Part shown: positions 28,650 to 37,814 of the stretch, piece by piece
How the letters are laid out: each line of letters starts with the position of its first letter
How positions within the stretch are numbered: position 1 is the first letter of the stretch
Origin: an uncultured Chitinophagales bacterium
GTDB lineage: Bacteria; Bacteroidota; Bacteroidia; Chitinophagales; UBA2359
DNA: 64,000 nucleotides
Assembly: GCA_937927195.1 (NCBI GenBank)
Contig: CALBCY010000069.1
Coordinates: forward strand, 1 to 64,000
Direction of reading: 5' to 3'
Notes under the pieces: generated by a model
Seen by the model: only the letters and a program-made list of their open reading frames with translations
Database searches by the model: none
Told to the model about the DNA's origin: nothing
Made by a program: the position numbers and the translations under genes

Positions 28650-29374
28650 TTCCAACTTTAATTATTGAAGACGAACAGAATGCCAGAGAAGCATTGAAAA
28701 AAATGCTCAACTTGACTCAACCAAAACTCAAAATAATTGGTGAGGTTACGAGAATTGAGGAGGCACTTGATTTCTTAAATAACAATCAAGTAGAGCTCGT
28801 CTTTTTGGACATAGAATTAGAAGATGGAACGGCTTTCGAATTTCTGGAGCAGTTAAATGATGTCAATTTTAAAATAATATTTACCACTGCTTATAACCAA
28901 TTTGCCATAAAAGCTTTTAAATATAGTGCTATTGATTACTTGCTCAAACCAATTGATCCATTTGAATTGAAAGGAGCTGTAGAAAAATCCATGGAACTAA
29001 TTCAAAACGAAGAGGAGTATAAAAAGTTAATAAATGTAGTAAAAAACAACATGCACCAAAGTCCTAAAAAAATCGCTTTAAAAACAGCCGAACAAACTTT
29101 TGTATTTTTGGTAAACGATATCGTTCGATTAGAAGCAGAAGGAGCTTATACGCATTTCATCACCACCAATCAGAAAGTGATTATTTCAAAAAACATAAAA
29201 CATTATCAATCATTACTAGATGAAACTTTTATTCGTTGTCATCAATCTCATTTGGTAAATAGCAAACACATTCTTTCTATCGAAAAAGGCGATTTCTTAA
29301 AAATGTCGAATGAAGACTTGGTTCCGATTTCTACCCGAAGAAAAGCTGAAATCAAACAGTTCATCCAAAACTAA
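28646..29374 (+). CDS. LytTR-family response regulator
   Basis: 242 residues. Receiver domain at 1-120 with acidic residues EDE at 8-10, phospho-acceptor Asp55 in VFLDIEL, a Thr in FTTAYNQ and Lys in LLKPIDP. A LytTR DNA-binding domain at about 135-240 contains 'DIVRLEAEGAYTHF' and 'RCHQSHLVNSKHI'. It is the partner of the overlapping histidine kinase gene. It stands directly before the WGR island, so it may regulate it, but no LytTR-type paired direct repeats were identified upstream of 29501. Confidence 0.93.
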   Translation: MIPTLIIEDEQNAREALKKMLNLTQPKLKIIGEVTRIEEALDFLNNNQVELVFLDIELEDGTAFEFLEQLNDVNFKIIFTTAYNQFAIKAFKYSAIDYLLKPIDPFELKGAVEKSMELIQNEEEYKKLINVVKNNMHQSPKKIALKTAEQTFVFLVNDIVRLEAEGAYTHFITTNQKVIISKNIKHYQSLLDETFIRCHQSHLVNSKHILSIEKGDFLKMSNEDLVPISTRRKAEIKQFIQN

Positions 29375-29500
29375 TCATCTTCTACCTTTCCTATTTTATT
29401 ATTGACAACAGTCTCCCCTATCAGATATTAATTACTTCTACACACTTATCAATCACATTTGCTCCTACTTGATTTTGCACATAACTTGTGCAAAAAAAAG

Positions 29501-29701
29501 ATGAGCAACCCATTCAAACAAATTACAGACAATGCCAATAAATCCCAAAAGAAATGGGAAAGGAAGGAAGCATCCGAACTAGTAGGAAGAAAATGTGAAG
29601 GTTGTGGTTCCGCAAGACCCAAAGACACAAATTTGACAACTTGTGATTATTGTGGCTTTAAATTTATGTCCATTGATGAAGAAATTAAAACGGATAAATA
29701 A
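29501..29701 (+). CDS. Small zinc-ribbon protein
   Basis: 66 residues from ATG 29501; 14 further residues from 29459 are unlikely. A lysine-rich N-terminus (NKSQKKWERKE) precedes a zinc ribbon with CEGCGSARPK and CDYCGFKF. No other domain is present. Its stop shares one base with the next start, so it is coupled to another zinc-ribbon protein. Role unknown; it may be an adaptor of the following module. Confidence 0.75.
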   Translation: MSNPFKQITDNANKSQKKWERKEASELVGRKCEGCGSARPKDTNLTTCDYCGFKFMSIDEEIKTDK

Positions 29702-30552
29702 TGTTCAATTTTTTCAATAAGAAACAAGAAAAAAAAGCCGAAGACCAAGCCGAATTTATTGAATTGGTAAAAAGGTGGGATGCCTTTCTAATCAACATTG
29801 AGGGCCGGTTTGAAGACTTGTTAAGTCATGCAGAATCTGCTGTAATGGACAATTTAGTAACTAGCAATTTTGACATTTTACCCACGACAAGAGCATGGAA
29901 TGGTATAAAAAGTCAGTTAATGGGGCTGATGCAAAAGATTGAAGACACATTTGATGACAATGTAAAACCAAAAATGCAAGCCTTCAAAGAAGATTATGAT
30001 TTGATAGATGAAAGTAAAAAAGGAACCCGATTGGCAGAATCAATTTACCATCGCATCAATCGATGTGAAATAGAATTGGAGGGCAAGTTGGCGCTTAAGT
30101 TCTATGATCATGCCATTCAATTTTTAAATGAAGATTTTAACTGCAGTCAATGTGGAGGAAAAGTAAATGCAAGAAATGATCTCTTTCGTTCACATTACCT
30201 TAGTTGTGATTATTGCAATACCGTCAACACATTTACTCCCAACTCAAAGGTAAATGAAATCCAAGGCTTTGCGATAGATAACATTGCAAAATATAAAGCC
30301 ATTCAAGAATGGGAAGAAATGGAAAAAGCTGAACAATTGTTTGGAGAAATTAGATGCCCACACGGAACAGAAGACAAAACGAATTACATAAATGGATTTA
30401 AAAGGAGGGAGGAAACGCTCCGCACCTATTGGAACAAATATTACAACGAACGCAGTCAGTTATTGCCTGAAACAAAGGCGAGCATTGAGTCAGATGTAGA
30501 AAACAAAATGAAGCATTTTTACTCAGAACGAAAACGAGAATTAAATTTTTAA
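29701..30552 (+). CDS. Helical protein with a zinc ribbon
   Basis: 283 residues. Amphipathic N-terminus MFNFFNKKQEKK, long helical region (about 15-145) compatible with coiled coil, a zinc ribbon at about 148-175 (CSQCGGK and CDYCNTVN), and a second helical part with a lone CPHG near 220. No signal peptide. The general plan, a helical membrane-associated-type protein plus zinc ribbon beside an SPFH gene, recalls the PspA-linked YdjG/YdjH group of Bacillus, but I see no direct homology signature. Unknown function. Confidence 0.7.
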   Translation: MFNFFNKKQEKKAEDQAEFIELVKRWDAFLINIEGRFEDLLSHAESAVMDNLVTSNFDILPTTRAWNGIKSQLMGLMQKIEDTFDDNVKPKMQAFKEDYDLIDESKKGTRLAESIYHRINRCEIELEGKLALKFYDHAIQFLNEDFNCSQCGGKVNARNDLFRSHYLSCDYCNTVNTFTPNSKVNEIQGFAIDNIAKYKAIQEWEEMEKAEQLFGEIRCPHGTEDKTNYINGFKRREETLRTYWNKYYNERSQLLPETKASIESDVENKMKHFYSERKRELNF

Positions 30553-30570
30553 TCAGTAAATAAAAATATT

Positions 30571-31170
30571 ATGGAAGCAATTAATGGAGTAACATTTAAA
30601 GATTATGCCTGTGCATCAGCCAACTTGGTGGCAGGAATGCCTATAGAGAAAATATGTGACGTATTAGGAATAGAAATGCCAGTTTGGGAGGCTACCAAAG
30701 ATGCCTGGAATAACAAAATGGCAGAATTATCGATGGAAGACATGAAGTTTTATGGAGAAGTTTTCACGAATCCAAAGCAAGGAAAATTTGCAAATGTGGA
30801 AGGTGGAGCTGCTGGCCCAGAAGTAGTTTTAGCCAAATACCCTGAATGGAGTGATACCATCAAAATGGAAAAATACATGGAGCATGCGAGTGCCGTTGGT
30901 ATTGACATCGACTTCGAAAAAGAGTTTGACATTTCTCTAACTGCCTATTCACAATTAGCAGGGCACTGGTCAGCCTATTACAAGGAGCATGTCGTTGATG
31001 TTCAAACGAGGTCATCAGAGCAAATTCTAAATGACGACTGGAATGAAGCGCAAGTAAAGGCCGGAAAGATAAGTGAAGAAAGAGATTCAATCGCTGAAAA
31101 ATGGGATGCACATTACAAAGAAGTTTATAAGAACACTGCCGCAAATGTAGCAGAAGACATCGAATTTTAA
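30571..31170 (+). CDS. DUF6620-like protein
   Basis: 199 residues, acidic, no signal or membrane helix. The N-terminus (INGVTFKDYACASANLVAG) and the repeated 'W' helices look like the DUF6620 family from Bacteroidota; this is from memory and tentative. It lies 18 bases after the zinc-ribbon gene and is followed by a strong terminator, so it ends the first transcription unit of the island. Confidence 0.55.
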   Translation: MEAINGVTFKDYACASANLVAGMPIEKICDVLGIEMPVWEATKDAWNNKMAELSMEDMKFYGEVFTNPKQGKFANVEGGAAGPEVVLAKYPEWSDTIKMEKYMEHASAVGIDIDFEKEFDISLTAYSQLAGHWSAYYKEHVVDVQTRSSEQILNDDWNEAQVKAGKISEERDSIAEKWDAHYKEVYKNTAANVAEDIEF

Positions 31171-31183
31171 TCCAATAAAATTC

Positions 31184-31231
31184 AAAGTATTGATGCTACA
31201 AATAGAATTTGTAGTGTCGATACTTTTTCTA
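31184..31231 (+). terminator. Strong intrinsic terminator
   Basis: A 20-base arm (31184-31203) pairs with 31207-31226 over its whole length if three G-U pairs are allowed, leaving a three-base loop. TTTTTC runs from 31224. It separates the DUF6620-like gene from the following genes and could also work on the other strand. Confidence 0.85.
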
Positions 31232-31264
31232 TTTATCAAATATAATAATCAATAAAACAGGTCC

Positions 31265-32458
31265 ATGAAAAATGTTTTACCAGCCTATCAAAGACCCATT
31301 TATTCCATAAGTGATCCAATAATCAATGTAGATGAATGGGAGAAAGCAACAGATGCTTTTGATGAAAAAAATTACAAACAATCGATAATACATGTCATCA
31401 ATTATGTAAATCCAAAGTTGTTGGAAAATATTGATTTAACAGGAAACATAAAGATTTCTCAAATGCAGGGAAGTGCAGAAATAAATATTGAAATTTCTGA
31501 GAATGGATTTTCTGTGCAAGCTCCTTTTCTAAAGATGACTGACAAAACCAACAAGGTAGCTCTTAAAAGGAAGATTGCCGAGGTCAATTTTCATCCTTTA
31601 ACCTTGGCACAAATCCGTCAGATTAATCATGATTTTTGGTTTGAGTTTGAGACAGAATTGGTCTTATGCAATCCACACAAAATTTATGATGTCTTAAAGG
31701 AGGTTTGTGTGTTGGCAGACGATTATGATGACCTGTTTATTGAAAAATATAAAGCGGAATTTTACAAAACACCAAAAGTAACGGCTTTATCTGAGGAAGA
31801 ATTGGTTCAGGTTTGGAATCAAATATCTAAGGTATTCGAAGATTACCAAAATTATTTTCAATTGTTCACAGAAAAACGCTGGGAAAATTTTAAATGGGAC
31901 ATCATAATGATTTCTCTATTGAAACTTTCTAACATGGCCTACCTAAATGGCAAACTACGATCAGATTTAATTGAGTATGTCAACCTAATGCTCGATCAAA
32001 ATATGGAGTTCAAAATGAGGGTTGATAAGGGGATCAATTTCATGAATCAGCTTGTAAAAAAATCCAAAGAAGAAATTTTAAAAAATGTATATCATGCTGA
32101 GCAATTACAATCAAATCGTTGGAGAAGTTCTGAAAAAATAATTTCTGAGAGACTTGAAAATTGTAAAGAACAAGTCGATAGTTACATGACCAGTGACAGT
32201 TTCTTCAATCTTTCCTATTACCTGCAATACACTTTTCTTAAACTCATCTATGATTACAATCTAAATGAGGATTATAGAAATGCAATCCATACCGCTCTTG
32301 AAAACGCAGCAGGACTAAGCCCTGAAATTGGATACAAAACGCTTGTTGACACCTTTTCTGATTTACTGAACGCAACCGTTAAAAAACCATTGCTCAAGAA
32401 CGAAGATGTAGTTACAAAAAAAGTCAAAAAAGGTTTCTTCGCTAAACTATTTTCTTAG
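31265..32458 (+). CDS. Uncharacterised helical protein
   Basis: 397 residues without signal peptide or membrane helix. The first 110 residues alternate beta and alpha elements, possibly a YbjN/type III chaperone-like fold. The rest is strongly helical and rich in Tyr, Leu and Asn, ending in a basic, hydrophobic tail VKKGFFAKLFS that could touch a membrane. I do not recognise a family. It lies 17 bases upstream of the protease gene and probably belongs to the same module. Confidence 0.6.
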   Translation: MKNVLPAYQRPIYSISDPIINVDEWEKATDAFDEKNYKQSIIHVINYVNPKLLENIDLTGNIKISQMQGSAEINIEISENGFSVQAPFLKMTDKTNKVALKRKIAEVNFHPLTLAQIRQINHDFWFEFETELVLCNPHKIYDVLKEVCVLADDYDDLFIEKYKAEFYKTPKVTALSEEELVQVWNQISKVFEDYQNYFQLFTEKRWENFKWDIIMISLLKLSNMAYLNGKLRSDLIEYVNLMLDQNMEFKMRVDKGINFMNQLVKKSKEEILKNVYHAEQLQSNRWRSSEKIISERLENCKEQVDSYMTSDSFFNLSYYLQYTFLKLIYDYNLNEDYRNAIHTALENAAGLSPEIGYKTLVDTFSDLLNATVKKPLLKNEDVVTKKVKKGFFAKLFS

Positions 32459-32475
32459 TACTTAAATTCAAAAAG

Positions 32476-33546
32476 ATGGAAAACAATATTAAAGATTCAA
32501 TTTACAAAGTCATCACTTCTTCTGGTTCAGGAACTGCTTTTAAAGTAGAAAACAAAGATTTTATAATCACCAATTACCACGTAGTAAGAGGCAATAAAAA
32601 AGTGGCCTTAGAGTCACACAACAAAGATCGATTTTTAGCGAATGTTGTTATGGTAAACACAAAACTAGATTTGGCATTTCTTCATGCTAATGAATTGCGA
32701 GATGCCAAAGGATACATCAAACTAAACCCTGCAACAGAAGTAAAAAACCAGCAAAAACTGTCAATAAATGGATTTCCATTTGGGATGCCTTATACAGTAA
32801 CTCAAGGAATTGTTTCTTCTACAAACCAACCGATGCTTGGAAGAAATTATTTACAAACAGATGCTGCTGTGAATCCAGGCAATTCAGGTGGTCCAATGTT
32901 AAATGAAAGTGGAGAATTGTTAGCTGTTACAACTTCTAAGTTCAAAGATGCCGACAATATAGGTTTCGGAATATTGGCTGAAGATGTCATGAAACAAGTA
33001 AATAACTTCACACTGCATGAGGACTTGTATCAAGTCAGATGTAACTCTTGTGATACATTGATTGCGAGTGAAACAGAGTTCTGTGAAAATTGCGGTGCAG
33101 ATGTTGACAAATCAGTCTTTGAAGAATTTGAGAAATCCTATTTCGCCGAATTTACAGAAACAGCGCTAGAAGAACTAGGCATCAATTCTATTCTTTGCCG
33201 AGCAGGCAGAGACTACTGGGAATTCTATCAAGGAAGTGCTCTAATCAGAATATTTGTTTATAAAAACAATTATTTATGCGCGACCTCTCCTTTAAATGAA
33301 CTACCCAAACAAAACTTAAACAGCTTGTTGGATTACATCAATTCTAATAAGGTTGCTCCATACATGTTAGGCTTAGATGATAATAAAATCTACTTATCCT
33401 ATCGAACACATTTGTCAGATATCTATTCAGATAAAAAAGAAGAAATCAAAAAACAATTGACTAACCTCGCTTTGAAGGCTGATGAATTGGATGACATTTT
33501 TGTAAAGGAATTTTCTTGTGAAATGTCGATAGAATCAAAAAAATAA
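32476..33546 (+). CDS. Cytosolic trypsin-like serine protease with zinc ribbon
   Basis: 356 residues. HtrA/DegP-like chymotrypsin-fold protease (about 5-175) with an intact triad: His35 in NYHVV, Asp65 in LDLAFL, Ser137 in GNSGGP. There is no signal peptide, so it should stay in the cytosol, unusual for this fold. A zinc ribbon follows (about 190-215, CNSCDTL and CENCGAD), then a C-terminal domain of about 130 residues (FTETALEELGI...) resembling YbjN/type III chaperone-like modules. No PDZ domain. The zinc ribbon and chaperone-like domain probably choose partners or substrates, perhaps the adjacent SPFH protein (inference). Confidence 0.82.
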   Translation: MENNIKDSIYKVITSSGSGTAFKVENKDFIITNYHVVRGNKKVALESHNKDRFLANVVMVNTKLDLAFLHANELRDAKGYIKLNPATEVKNQQKLSINGFPFGMPYTVTQGIVSSTNQPMLGRNYLQTDAAVNPGNSGGPMLNESGELLAVTTSKFKDADNIGFGILAEDVMKQVNNFTLHEDLYQVRCNSCDTLIASETEFCENCGADVDKSVFEEFEKSYFAEFTETALEELGINSILCRAGRDYWEFYQGSALIRIFVYKNNYLCATSPLNELPKQNLNSLLDYINSNKVAPYMLGLDDNKIYLSYRTHLSDIYSDKKEEIKKQLTNLALKADELDDIFVKEFSCEMSIESKK

Positions 33547-33551
33547 GTACA

Positions 33552-34541
33552 ATGAATGTATTCAATCAGTTTCGATCAGTCATTCAATGGGATACTCCAA
33601 ATGACCAAGATCTTTTCATAAAATTCACCAGCAAAGGAGAAGAAATTAAAAATGCTTCTACCCTTACTTTATTGGATGGTCAAGCATGTATTTTAACCTA
33701 CGAAGGGCAAATTGAAGGAATCTTAGAAGAAGCAGGTACTTATGATCTGAAATCTGAGAATAAACCCTTCATTACAAGCATTAAAAAATTCCTTCAATTT
33801 AAAGAAGGAAGTGAGCATTTGATGGGGATCTGGTTTTTCAGGAAAGCCGATATTCTAAATATGCGGTGGGGCACTCGTGTGCCAATTGCATATAAAGATC
33901 CAATTTACAAATTCCCAATCTTATTGACAGCTTTTGGTAACTATTCCATTCGAATTACTAAACCCAAATATTTTTTCACCAATATTTTAGCCGGTCAAGA
34001 AGTTTACTGCAAAAGTGACTTAAAAGAAATATTCATTTCCAGAGTGGTCCAACCTATCACTGATTATTTAGCAAATGCGAAATTTTCATTTCAAGAGATC
34101 GATGCAAATTTGGAAAGCATTGCTGCTATTGCCAGAGAAAGAACTGCTCCAATTTTTGAGGATTTAGGATTTGAAATCATTGATTTCAGAATAGAAGGTT
34201 CACAGTTTGATCGTGAAACATTGAATCGAATCAATGAAATTTCAGATGTCCAAGCAGAAGTAAATGCTGCTGAAATAGCAGGTGTCAATTTTGCAGAATT
34301 ACAAAAATTAAAAGCCCTTCGTGATGCAGCGAAAAATGAAAGTGCAGCAGGAATGGCAATGGGGATGATGTCTGGTTTGAACTTAGCCAACGATACCCAT
34401 ACCCCCTCAATTCAAAACAATGCACTTTCAAAGGATCAGTTAAAATCAAAACTCAAAGACTTAAAAGAGCTATTCGATGAGGATTTAATAACAGAGGAAG
34501 AATACCAAGACAAGCGAAAGGCTTTGATGGAAAAATTTTAG
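33552..34541 (+). CDS. SPFH-domain protein with C-terminal SHOCT
   Basis: 329 residues. Virion-core/YdjI-type SPFH protein: an N-terminal beta region with 'RSVIQWDTPNDQDLFIKF', the SPFH core to about 225, a helix rich in Ala (VNAAEIAGVNFAELQKLKALRDAA), an Ala/Met/Gly-rich linker, and a SHOCT helix pair at 295-329 (LKDLKELFDEDLITEEEY). SPFH proteins form rings or scaffolds at membranes; YdjI recruits PspA in Bacillus. Only five bases separate it from the protease gene, so joint function is likely. Confidence 0.85.
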   Translation: MNVFNQFRSVIQWDTPNDQDLFIKFTSKGEEIKNASTLTLLDGQACILTYEGQIEGILEEAGTYDLKSENKPFITSIKKFLQFKEGSEHLMGIWFFRKADILNMRWGTRVPIAYKDPIYKFPILLTAFGNYSIRITKPKYFFTNILAGQEVYCKSDLKEIFISRVVQPITDYLANAKFSFQEIDANLESIAAIARERTAPIFEDLGFEIIDFRIEGSQFDRETLNRINEISDVQAEVNAAEIAGVNFAELQKLKALRDAAKNESAAGMAMGMMSGLNLANDTHTPSIQNNALSKDQLKSKLKDLKELFDEDLITEEEYQDKRKALMEKF

Positions 34542-34571
34542 ATCATGGAAAATAAACGCTTATAATAGCAG

Positions 34572-35267
34572 ATGCTTATAAAAATTTTATTCGCTTTAAT
34601 AGGCTTGATTGCAGGCGGTATGTTTGGTTTGTTTGGAGTCTATTATCTTTGTGTTTTCATAGATTATTTGAATCCTCCAAAGCCGGGCGCTGGAATGGGG
34701 AGTATAGGATGGGTGTTTACCTTCGTAACCGTTCCCCTGTTTGCCATTATAGGGTTTACTTATGGCATAAAATTATCTTCTAACAAAATGAAAAACGACT
34801 TGGACTATCGCATCATTGCAGACGAATTGACTGGAAAGACCAAGCTCTCTCTCGTTGAAGATCAAGAAATCACCGATGTTGAAAAAGAATTGAATATAAG
34901 ATTCGAATCCGATTACAAGAGGTACGTGACTACTTACGGCATTGGAATTCTAGGCGGATCTTTCATTCGAATATATGCACCTTGGAGAATTAAAAATGAA
35001 AGGACACAATGGACAAAACGAATTACGAAGTTTTATTTTTGGAATGATAAAAATTTGAATAAAGACCAAGTGTTACAATCACTGATCATTGGCGATACGA
35101 TGGGTGGTGATGAAATTATATTTTATGCAAACCAATATTATGTATTGCCGCATAGCAAAACAGAAATATTTTCCATTGGTCAATCATTGAATGAGGCGAT
35201 TGAATGGTTGTGTTCTTCAGGAGTTTTAACTGAAGCTTTTAAGGAAAGAAACTTTGAACCGTTTTAA
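34572..35267 (+). CDS. Membrane-anchored SUKH (SMI1/KNR4)-like protein
   Basis: 231 residues. Two N-terminal membrane helices (about 2-26 and 44-66) and a cytosolic domain (about 92-225). That domain starts 'DVEKELNIRFESDYKRYVTTYGIGIL', the layout of SUKH immunity domains, and ends with a short helix 'SLNEAIEWLCSSG'. SUKH proteins usually neutralise nuclease toxins; no toxin gene is seen here. The assignment is from pattern, not from a search. Confidence 0.6.
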   Translation: MLIKILFALIGLIAGGMFGLFGVYYLCVFIDYLNPPKPGAGMGSIGWVFTFVTVPLFAIIGFTYGIKLSSNKMKNDLDYRIIADELTGKTKLSLVEDQEITDVEKELNIRFESDYKRYVTTYGIGILGGSFIRIYAPWRIKNERTQWTKRITKFYFWNDKNLNKDQVLQSLIIGDTMGGDEIIFYANQYYVLPHSKTEIFSIGQSLNEAIEWLCSSGVLTEAFKERNFEPF

Positions 35268-35271
35268 AGCA

Positions 35272-36441
35272 ATGAAATTTTACAGAAACCAAACTATGCT
35301 ATTAAAAGCAATAATTATTTTCCTGCATTTATCAACGATATTTTGCCTCTCTCCAATACTGCTCTTTGCAAACAATAAAAAACCATTGATGGAACAAATA
35401 TTTCAAGACATAAAAAAAATTGAGGAAGAATTTTCCAAATCATTTATTGAAGCTATCTCATCAAAATCAATAGAGGCTTGTGCAGACTTAGTCTTAAGTT
35501 ATGAGGACAACAGTACATTAGAAGTTGACTATGGCTTATCAGAAAAACGCTATAGAAAAAGATTACTTGAACAAAGTGAAAATTTTTTAAAAGGGCAGAG
35601 CAAATTTATTGACAAAAAAAATGCAGCATTAGAAAGTGCTATTTCTTTTGAAAATTTTGAAGAGATAAATACTTATGATTTCGAAATTCCAAAGAAACAT
35701 CCTGCATGTTTTATAAAAACCATTTCTATCACCATGAAAAAGCGATTGGTGGATGGTATTTTTTATCAAGTGGGATTTCAAATTGAGGATGCGGTTTTTG
35801 TTAATGGAAAAATTAAAATTAACAATCTATTTTCTGTTAGGATGCATGAAAGTTTTTGGGATGAAATTAATGAAGAGAATACTCCCTACCTATTAATTGA
35901 GGATAAAGCCAGTTTAAATGAAATCTTAGGTAACCACTCCGATAGAGAATATGCAGAAATTTTGGATCATTACAATAATTGGTACCTACATACAGGAGAC
36001 CTAGTTCTTGATAGCTATGAGGTCAAAGTCAATCTAATTGTAACAGGAAACTTAAAAATAAAAGAGCCAGTAACTGAAGTCCTGCACGAGTTGATAGTGT
36101 TAGGAAATACCTCTTTAAACACTTTATTTTTAGAAGAAACAAATGATGTTTTGTTTCTAGGGGGAATAGAATTTACCGTCGGGCTTTTTATTATGGATTC
36201 TGGAGCTTATCAAATATTTAATAGTCCGAAAGGCCCAATTATATTTGCCCAATCTGAAACAATAGAAGTTGAAAATACACAAAACATACTGTGCCTATAT
36301 GCTCCAGAGTTGGATAAAAATGGTGATTATTCTGAAATAATATTAGATGAATTTTGCGGCAAAGAGGAAGGTAATGAATATTTAGAAATTGAACTCATTA
36401 TCGAAACACTTCGAGCAGAAAGGCCAATTTTCAAGAAATGA
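35272..36441 (+). CDS. Exported protein with a beta-solenoid (polymer-forming-like) segment
   Basis: 389 residues from ATG 35272; the frame to 35254 overlaps the previous gene. A hydrophobic N-terminus (LLKAIIIFLHLSTIFCLSPILLF) suggests export or anchoring. Residues 70-190 look alpha/beta. Residues about 235-335 contain short beta strands of the 'GDLVLDSYEVKVNLIVTGNLKI' type, a right-handed solenoid pattern also found in the products of 42533-43249 and 43514-47836. The C-terminus is acidic. Function unknown. Confidence 0.6.
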   Translation: MKFYRNQTMLLKAIIIFLHLSTIFCLSPILLFANNKKPLMEQIFQDIKKIEEEFSKSFIEAISSKSIEACADLVLSYEDNSTLEVDYGLSEKRYRKRLLEQSENFLKGQSKFIDKKNAALESAISFENFEEINTYDFEIPKKHPACFIKTISITMKKRLVDGIFYQVGFQIEDAVFVNGKIKINNLFSVRMHESFWDEINEENTPYLLIEDKASLNEILGNHSDREYAEILDHYNNWYLHTGDLVLDSYEVKVNLIVTGNLKIKEPVTEVLHELIVLGNTSLNTLFLEETNDVLFLGGIEFTVGLFIMDSGAYQIFNSPKGPIIFAQSETIEVENTQNILCLYAPELDKNGDYSEIILDEFCGKEEGNEYLEIELIIETLRAERPIFKK

Positions 36442-36602
36442 AACTGATCATTGCAAAAAGAAAGATGACAGATCAAGGGTCGAACAAAGAATTTCGTTCC
36501 TAGATTGATCAAGACGGAAATCTTATAAGCTCAGAAGAATATAATGAGGATTTACTTCGGAATGCAGAAAATGGATTGCTATATTGGAATCAATTAAAGT
36601 AA
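36438..36602 (+). pseudogene. Short frame interrupted by an in-frame TAG
   Basis: ATG 36438 overlaps the previous stop as ATGA. The frame reads 21 codons (MKLIIAKRKMTDQ...), TAG at 36501-36503, then 32 further sense codons (IDQDGNLISSEEYNED...LLYWNQLK) to TAA 36600-36602. Both halves are in one frame and look coding. It is a nonsense-interrupted small gene, or two tiny frames; readthrough is possible but unsupported. Confidence 0.5.
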
Positions 36603-36631
36603 AATTATTGGAACAACAGATAAGACAAAAC

Positions 36632-37675
36632 ATGAAAACAGAAAATATCACATTATTTTACAAACAAGAAAAAAGCGACAAAATTTACAAAGCATCATTG
36701 AATGAAAAAGAAGGCCTGTTTGTAGTCAACTTTGCTTATGGTAGAAGAGGTGCTACACTTAAAACTGGAACAAAAACCCAGGCTCCAGTAGATTATGAAA
36801 AAGCAAAAAAAATCTATGACAAACTGGTTCATTCTAAAGCTGCAAAAGGTTATGTTCCTGATGCTGATAGTTCAGATTATGTTTACGAAAGCGATCAAAT
36901 AAAAACAGGCATCCATTGCCAATTACTGAACCCTATCGAAGAAGATTCCCTCCAGGATTTCATTGAAAGCGAGGAATGGTGGGCACAAGAAAAAATGGAT
37001 GGAAAACGAATGCTCATTCAGAAATCGGATGAAATAATTGCCATCAATAGAAAAGGTTTTTCTGTTGGTGCCCCGCAATCTATTATTGAAAGTGCCGCAA
37101 AATCAGATCGTACATTTATTCTGGATGGCGAAGCAGTTGGGGACTTTTTATTTGTTTTTGATGTTTTATCATTAGATGACAAAGACTTAAAAAGTAAAAC
37201 ATATAAAGAACGCTATGATTTGCTCATCAGTTTGGAGTTAACTGATGCAATAAAAATTGTTCCGACCTCAAAATCCAAATCCCAAAAAGAAGCATTGATT
37301 AATAAACTGAAATCAGATGGTTCAGAGGGAGTGGTTTTAAAAAAACACGATTCGCATTATCATGCAGGACGACCTAACAGTGGTGGGAACCAGATGAAAT
37401 TTAAATTTTATGATACTGCTACCGTAATTGTATCAAAAATTAATGACAAGCGAAGTGTGGGGATGACATTATTAGAAAATGGCGAGGAAATATTCGTGGG
37501 CAATGTTACGATTTCAGCTAACAAAGAGATTCCAAAAGAAAGAGATATTGTTGAAGTGAGGTATTTATATGCCTATAAAGGAGGCAGTCTTTATCAACCT
37601 ACATTTTTAAACAAAAGAACTGACATTGATGAAAAAGAATGTTTGTTAAACCAATTAAAGTATAAGAAAGAGTGA
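36632..37675 (+). CDS. WGR domain fused to an ATP-dependent DNA/RNA ligase
   Basis: 347 residues from ATG 36632 (the longer frame begins with TTG and overlaps the broken frame). Residues 1-75 form a WGR domain with NFAYGRRGATLKTG. The rest is a nucleotidyltransferase-type ligase: motif I EKMDGKRM with adenylated Lys121, RKG, motif III ILDGEAVGDFLFVFDVL, motif IV EGVVLKK, motif V QMKFKFY, followed by an OB-fold. All catalytic motifs look intact. WGR domains bind nucleic acid ends in PARPs, so this enzyme likely seals nicks in DNA or RNA. A direct WGR-ligase fusion is notable. Confidence 0.88.
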   Translation: MKTENITLFYKQEKSDKIYKASLNEKEGLFVVNFAYGRRGATLKTGTKTQAPVDYEKAKKIYDKLVHSKAAKGYVPDADSSDYVYESDQIKTGIHCQLLNPIEEDSLQDFIESEEWWAQEKMDGKRMLIQKSDEIIAINRKGFSVGAPQSIIESAAKSDRTFILDGEAVGDFLFVFDVLSLDDKDLKSKTYKERYDLLISLELTDAIKIVPTSKSKSQKEALINKLKSDGSEGVVLKKHDSHYHAGRPNSGGNQMKFKFYDTATVIVSKINDKRSVGMTLLENGEEIFVGNVTISANKEIPKERDIVEVRYLYAYKGGSLYQPTFLNKRTDIDEKECLLNQLKYKKE

Positions 37676-37814
37676 AAGCCCTTAACAAAAATGACTTGTT
37701 GGGTAAAATGAAAATTCAATTGCAAGGTCAACTTAAATCTAAATATTTTTTTGATGTATTCAAGATTAAACCTATTTCAATAATTTAAAATAAGCACTTT
37801 AATCATCAAACATC

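Noticed and set aside
37708-37788. 26-codon frame MKIQLQGQLKSKY...
   Set aside because: Short, low complexity, no relative recognised. It might be a relic but cannot be supported.
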